DNA of 64,000 nt from Calcarisporiella thermophila CBS 279.70 (taxonomy: Eukaryota; Calcarisporiellomycota): assembly GCF_041956535.1 (NCBI RefSeq), contig NW_027192213.1, positions 474,336 to 538,335 on the forward strand, written 5' to 3'. The translations under genes were made by a program, and so were the position numbers. The notes beneath the pieces are model-generated. The model was not told the origin of the DNA and did not search any database. It saw only the letters and a list, made by a program, of their open reading frames with translations. This document shows positions 59,322-64,000 of the stretch, in pieces. Position 1 is the first letter of the stretch. Each line of letters begins with the position of its first letter.

Positions 59322-61693
59322 ATGAAGTTTGGCGTGCGCTTGAAGGATAGCATTTATCCTGAGTGGCAAGAGCAATATCTCGACTATAATGCACTCAAGA
59401 ATCAGCTCAAGCAGGCTTGCAACAAAGAAGGGGGCTACACAGAGAAAGACGAGAGCGAATTCGTGGAGCGGCTGGATAAGGAACTGGAAAAGGTATCCAA
59501 AGAATGCTTTTCACGCCCATGCGAATCACCATTCGCTTATCCTCAACTCTGAAATTCATATTCTGATCCATTTCTCAAATGATTTAGATCAATTCATTTC
59601 ATGCCAATACACTGCACGAGCTTGAGCAACGTGCTAGCGATTGCGACGCTCATGCTTCCAATATCGACCAGTATCGAGAGTCTGCTCCCATGCGCCTCCA
59701 AAATCTCCTCGATGAGATTAACACCATTGTCGATTCCGTGAACCGCCTCTCCCAATTTGCGCGCCTAAATTATACAGGTTTTCTCAAAATAGTCAAGAAA
59801 CACGATAAACGTGTACGCTATATTCTCCGCCCAATGCTTGTTGTTCGCCTCAACCAATGCCCTTTCTGGAAGGTTGATTACGATCCCCTCTTGATCCAGC
59901 TATCGCGACTCTATCATTTCGTCAGGAGTGGAGGCGAGCCTTCGCTTGGTGAATTCATCGATGCATCCACAGAAACAACTCAGACCTTCATTCGAAAGTC
60001 GACCAAATTTTGGGTACACCCCGACAACGTCGTTGAAGTCAAGACATTCATTCTCAAGCACCTTCCCGTCCTGGTTTATAACGCCCCCTCGGGATCACAG
60101 GATACTCATGTTGACCCATCCATCTCCTCGGTTTACTTGGATAATGCCGGGTTCGAACTATATACGCGCAAGGTGGAACGCGATCAGGGATCTGAAACTT
60201 TGCGTCTCCGTTGGTATGGATCTGCAGAGGAGCGGCGGGAAGTGTTTGTAGAGCGGAAGCGCCATGCGGAGGAGGAGGACGAGATGGAGACTAAAGACCG
60301 ATTTCCAATTAAAGTGAAGTATTTGCCAGCTTTCCTTGAAGGTAAATACGACGTGGAGCATCAGGTGGCCAAGTTGCGTCGCAAGGCCACCAAGTCTCCT
60401 GAGATGATCGAGTCATTTGCACGCCTCGCCAGTGAAATTCAGGCGACCATTTGCCAAAAGAAGCTTCAGCCGGTTCTACGTACCTTCTACCATCGCACTG
60501 CATTCCAAATTCCAGGCGACAAGCGCGTGCGCATCTCGCTAGATTCGGAGGTCACCCTCATGCGCGAGGATACGCACCTCTTCCCAGATGACCCAACCGT
60601 ACGCCGTCCTAACGGTGCCTGGCGCCGCCCGGATGCCGACGTGGACTTCCCTTTCCGCGAACTCAAGGATGGCGCGGAGATTAACCGATTCCCTTTTGCA
60701 GTCCTCGAAGTGAAGCTTGCGACAACCGAGGTGCCACACTGGGTGAATGAACTTGTGGCGAGCAATTTGGTGGAGGAGGCGCCGAGATTTTCCAAGTTTG
60801 CCCACGGTGTTGCCACGCTTTTCGAGTCGCGGGTGCAGCTCCTGCCGTTCTGGCTCGCCCAAATGGAGGAGGTTTTCCAACGGGAGCAGATGGAACGCCT
60901 CGCGAGAACACAGCACCAAAAGGCCGTCGCCGAGGAAGCACAACGCAAGCACAGAGAATCCTATGACCATAAACGAAGACCCTCCCAGATAGAGGTTGTG
61001 ATTGATTCCTCATACGTACCATCTTCGCGTAGCAAAGACAAGGGAAAGGGCAAATCGGTCACCATTGCGGAGCCAGAAATCACGGAAGAGCCCGAGGATA
61101 TGATGGAGGTGCGCCAGGGGGAGGGTGCTGAGGAACTTGAACCACCCGGCGAACCAAGTGAGACCTCGACCCTTCTTCGACGCTCTGCCGGCTACGGAAG
61201 CACCAACCACGACTCACTTGGTGACACACAAAGCAACGGTAAGCACGGGGGCTCACTCGGCGGGCTCACCAAAGTATTTCGACGCCGCCATCCCCATACG
61301 GGTACTCCCGCAAGCGTTACGCTCCCCCCCGGCGTCAAGGTTCCTAAAAAGGTGTTTACGCCTATTCGTGTCGAACCCAAGGTCTATTTCGCTAATGAGC
61401 GTACGTTCCTCTCCTGGATGCGCTTTTCCTTGCTGCTTGGCTCTCTTTCTCTTGGCCTGTTTAACTCTGGCGATGTCATTGGTCGGTATGCCGGCCTGAT
61501 CTACGCCATTATCTCCTTGACCTCGATGATCTATAGTTTGGGGCTCTATGAGCGAAGACGCGATATGATTCGTAAACGAGACCCTGGGCCGTACGACGAT
61601 TTAGTGGGGCCCACTGTTCTGTGTGTGGCCCTCTTCGCCAGCGTCCTCTTAAACTCCTATTTGAAGGTTTCTTTCAAAGTACGGAAACCCTGA
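59322..61693 (+). CDS. VTC4: Vtc4-type polyphosphate polymerase (SPX-TTM-DUF202)
   Basis: The catalytic subunit of the vacuolar transporter chaperone complex, making polyphosphate from ATP and passing it into the vacuole. Two exons (59322-59492, 59588-61693) sum to 2277 nt and give 758 residues. SPX domain: MKFGVRLKDSIYPEWQEQYL through FLKIVKKHDKR, the inositol-pyrophosphate Lys cluster. The TTM tunnel domain keeps the basic and acidic strand residues: LRLRWYG, VFVERK, RFPIKVKYLPAFLEG, RFPFAVLEVKL. A Ser/Glu-rich linker (about 510-620) precedes KVYFANERTFLSWMRFSLLL and three C-terminal transmembrane helices. Retention of RxR and the EVKL Glu fits Vtc4 rather than the non-catalytic Vtc2/3. GC-rich codon use suggests strong expression. 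Confidence 0.93.
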
Positions 61694-62599
61694 ACGAGTC
61701 GTGCCCTCCTCTTTTTCTCACTAGAATATCTCTGCTCCGTTGACTCTATTATTGAACTCATAGAAAAAACAAACGATTTCCAACGTGTATCCTTGGTGCA
61801 CCCTTTTAATTGTCTCTTATCTTATTATTGCTCTCCTGCTATTTATTTTGGATTCTAATAAAAACTGACTTATTTCAAAATGCAGTAGTAGGCTTCATGC
61901 CAAACCATCTAACCCTCCCCTATGCTTCTTATGGTAAACATCCAATAGAATGCTTGCTTTAACAAGTAAAAAAAAGGCTTGGGGAAGGCCAATTTGCACC
62001 ATATGAAGGGTGGAGAAAAGTAAATTCCAAAGTTGGTTCACGACTCCGCTATTTATTTGTAACCCCTTTTCTCCATAGCATTCTTATCCGATATCTCCGC
62101 ACAAAAGAATATTAATTACATCTTCCAAAGCTATTGGCGCAGATATCTGCTTCTCTACCCATCCTTTCGCCCAGATCGAAGAACTGCGAGTGAAGGTAGA
62201 GACAGCCAGTATACTTATTAGAGTTGGCACTGCAAACAAAAATGAAAAGAATGTTTGCAAGCTTTTCATCAGACCTACTCATAGCAATCAAAGGATAATG
62301 GATACAAGAACAGAGGAATAAAGATGTAGAAAATTTCAGGCAGAAATGGGGAGCTCGCTAATCTGAATCGATGATAACAAAGAAGTAGTTTTCGATCACG
62401 AGGAAGGAAGCAAAGAATACATTATTTGATCCTCTTAAGCACGGAACTCTTTAGGCTTCATCCCTTGTTTTCTTGTACCTAATAATCTTGCTCAGAAGAT
62501 TCCTTCACATATAATATAGTTTAAATAAACCAATTTTTTCTCCCTTGGGATATATTTTTTTTACATCCACTTGCTGATATTTATCTGAAGGGAAAGGAA
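61694..62599. other. Intergenic, VTC4 3' flank
   Basis: AT-rich DNA. A minus-strand 61-residue ORF (62269-62084) starts with a signal-peptide-like segment (MKSLQTFFSFLFAVPTLISI) but has no other support. Nothing else is recognised. Confidence 0.4.
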
Positions 62600-62647
62600 G
62601 GGTAGACTGCTACGTCAAAATAACCCTGGTACTGCCCCTGGCCTCCC
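62600..62647 (+). repeat. 47-bp repeated module, copy 1
   Basis: Matches 63643-63689 at roughly 85% by eye. The shared core is CTACGTCAAAAT, followed by CCTGGCC near the end. Both copies lie in the gene-poor right end. Confidence 0.7.
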
Positions 62648-62756
62648 ATTTTTGTGGTTGGATTTCTCCTAAGGATGTTTGCTACGTATTTTTGTAGCCG
62701 CTTGATATTACTTGCTTATTGCTATACTATTGATAGCAGTTGAGTCCTGTGAAAAA

Positions 62757-62890
62757 CCCAGCAAACTCTCATGCACGGGTGTTGCCTACGGAGATCGAGC
62801 TCGCAACCTAGTGATTCTGCTCCGGGATCCCAATCCACTACACCAACGAAGGGCGATGGGGGGGGGGGGGGAGCTACTGGCTTTTTTTTA
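62757..62890 (-). repeat. tRNA-like (SINE-type) repeat head, degenerate
   Basis: On the minus strand this segment has an A-box-like GTGTAGTGGATTGG and, about 45 nt later, a B-box-like GCTCGATCTCC. It follows a poly-A run and a run of 12-13 C. It does not fold as a tRNA. The arrangement is that of a Pol III retroposon head. No full element boundaries were found. Confidence 0.4.
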
Positions 62891-63156
62891 TCATCCAATG
62901 GAAACCTTTATTTAATTTCCATATATTACATGAAGTTAATGTCAATAGACTTAACGTACCGAGATACAGTTCTTTGACCAGCAAGCGTGCAATCGATATG
63001 CGTGTAATCGAAAGGCGTGTATTGTTGTTGTCGTGAAGAGCACGTACGTAATATCGATGTAATCAGTGTACTTTTTCGTTGGAGCGATCTTTCCAGTGAT
63101 AGAGACTCAATATTGACCAAAATGGACAGCAGTCGCGATCTAATAATGAGAGCTGG

Positions 63157-63226
63157 TGGGGGAAGTGGGATTCGAACCCACGCCGTTTCATCCGGCACCC
63201 CTGGGATAGTCCACTACACTGTCGCC
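63157..63226 (-). repeat. tRNA-like sequence with perfect B box, probably SINE head or tRNA pseudogene
   Basis: On the minus strand: an acceptor-like GGGGGCG, an A-box-like GTGTAGTGGACTA, a perfect 5-bp T arm (GTGGG TTCGAAT CCCAC) and a 3' end TTCCCCCACCA. The encoded CCA and the lack of a normal 7-nt anticodon loop argue against a working tRNA gene. A poly-A run lies directly upstream, as in the element at 62757-62890, and the two share the GTGTAGTGGA string. Confidence 0.5.
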
Positions 63227-63642
63227 CCCGATGTTTTTTTTTCTTTTTCTCTAAGGACGCGGGAACTTGCGTCCTGTGGTTTATTTAATATATATTACAA
63301 ATGTGAGATGTGCTTTCGGACAGGCTTATTAAGTACTAGAAGAACATGGGATATAATTTAAAGAGTTCCGTGCTTGGAAATGTCGGGTTAAGTGTTCTTG
63401 GCTTCCTCGAAATCGAAGGCTACTTCTTGGCTGTCATCGATCCGGATTAGCGAGCTCTCTCCCCATTTTTGCTTGAACCCTTCTTCGTCTTTTTTCCTCT
63501 GTGCCTGTATCCATTGTCCTTTGATTGCTATGATAAGATCTGATAAAAACATACACTTGAATGCGATGTCCTCGTGTTCTTGGTTGCTTTTTTTTTAACA
63601 AAAGACCTTTATTGAAAAGTGTCCTATCCTGTTAAAAAGGTA

Positions 63643-63689
63643 GGGTAGCTTCTACGTCAAAATCACCCAGGTAATGCTCCTGGCCTACC
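63643..63689 (+). repeat. 47-bp repeated module, copy 2
   Basis: The second copy of the module at 62600-62647, in the same orientation. It is preceded by a T-run and ACCTTTATT (63587-63612). A similar T-run plus ACCTTTATT stands at 62882-62912, suggesting pieces of one repeat family. Confidence 0.7.
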
Positions 63690-64000
63690 TTGCAGAATTT
63701 GGAGGATAGAAGGAAAAAGAAAGAAAGGAAGAAAAAGATATAAGTGTAAGAGGAAGAGAGAAAAGGTGATGAGGAAAGAGCTAGGAAAGTATGGAAATAG
63801 CAATTAGCTTAAAAAAGAAGTGGATAGGAATAACTGTAAGAGGGGGGGATAAAAGTTGTGTGCAATGGTATTAAGATAGGCTGCTTATGTACATGAATTA
63901 ACGAAAAGAAATGAAGGATTGAAAAAGTAAAGGAAGAGGAAAGGAGAAAGAAAAAAAAAGAAAAAAAGAAGAAAGAGTATGGAAAAGAACGATAGAGGGG
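63690..64000 (+). repeat. Purine-rich tract
   Basis: About 310 bp in which the plus strand is mostly A and G (AGGAAAAAGAAAG-type runs), broken by short mixed stretches around 63795-63910. It continues to the window edge. No coding potential. Confidence 0.6.

Noticed and set aside
60487-61022. Minus-strand ORFs within VTC4
   Set aside because: Antisense shadows of a GC-rich coding exon; no family similarity.
62084-62269. A 61-residue secreted protein on the minus strand
   Set aside because: The start looks like a signal peptide, but the rest is featureless and there is no other support; mentioned only in the intergenic note.
63157-63226. A functional tRNA gene on the minus strand
   Set aside because: The T arm is perfect, but no standard 5-bp anticodon stem with 7-nt loop can be formed, the acceptor stem has a mismatch, and CCA is encoded. 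Kept as a tRNA-like repeat instead.

Overview
This window is nuclear DNA from an intron-rich filamentous fungus. The evidence is the gene set: RhoGEF-CNH, Iks1 kinase, Vtc4, Nan1, Air1/2, an Hda1-type deacetylase with an Arb2 tail, and Mgm1. Introns are short (about 55-110 nt) with GTAAGT-like donors, intergenic DNA is AT-rich, and there are no operons. An UBE2T-like Fanconi-type E2 is present. The intron density and the lack of budding-yeast features argue against Saccharomycotina. An early-diverging (non-Dikarya) fungus is my inference; I cannot name a genus.

Left third (1-27 kb): a 3'-truncated long-chain acyl-CoA synthetase (-); a compact KDM5/Jmj2-type histone demethylase (+); a mitochondrial BolA (BOL3) (+); an unrecognised small mitochondrial-looking protein (-); a molybdate transporter (+); a bHLH-zipper factor (-); a GC-richer block with an orphan ORF; the 18S-processing WD40 protein NAN1/UTP17 (-); a ROM1/2-type Rho1 GEF (-); a shortened Sin3 paralogue with a single PAH domain (-); and a secreted GH92 alpha-mannosidase (-).

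Middle (28-50 kb): IKS1 kinase (+), ALG10 (-), an intronless SQD2-like GT4 (-), mitochondrial acyl carrier protein (+), a 507-bp assembly gap with duplicated flanks, an UBE2T-like E2 (-), an SR protein with one zinc knuckle (-), URM1 (+), an orphan (+), a histidine phosphatase (+), a bZIP factor (-), MGM1 (+), AIR1/2 (-) and HSP10 (+).

Right third (50-64 kb): a HAD hydrolase (-), guanylate kinase with a mitochondrial leader (-), HDA1 (-), a small membrane protein (-), an unexplained GC-richer region with a near-perfect 23-bp hairpin, a four-TM protein with a PPxY tail (+), VTC4 (+), and a gene-poor end with tRNA-like repeat heads, a repeated 47-bp module and a purine tract.

Most multi-exon models were built by hand from reading frame and splice consensus. 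Wherever an amino-acid length is given, the exon lengths sum to an exact multiple of three. Functional themes that recur are chromatin repression (KDM5, Sin3-like, HDA1), mitochondrial function (BOL3, ACP, MGM1, HSP10, GUK1) and RNA processing (NAN1, SR protein, AIR1/2). I found no CRISPR array, no confident tRNA or rRNA gene, and no intact transposon.
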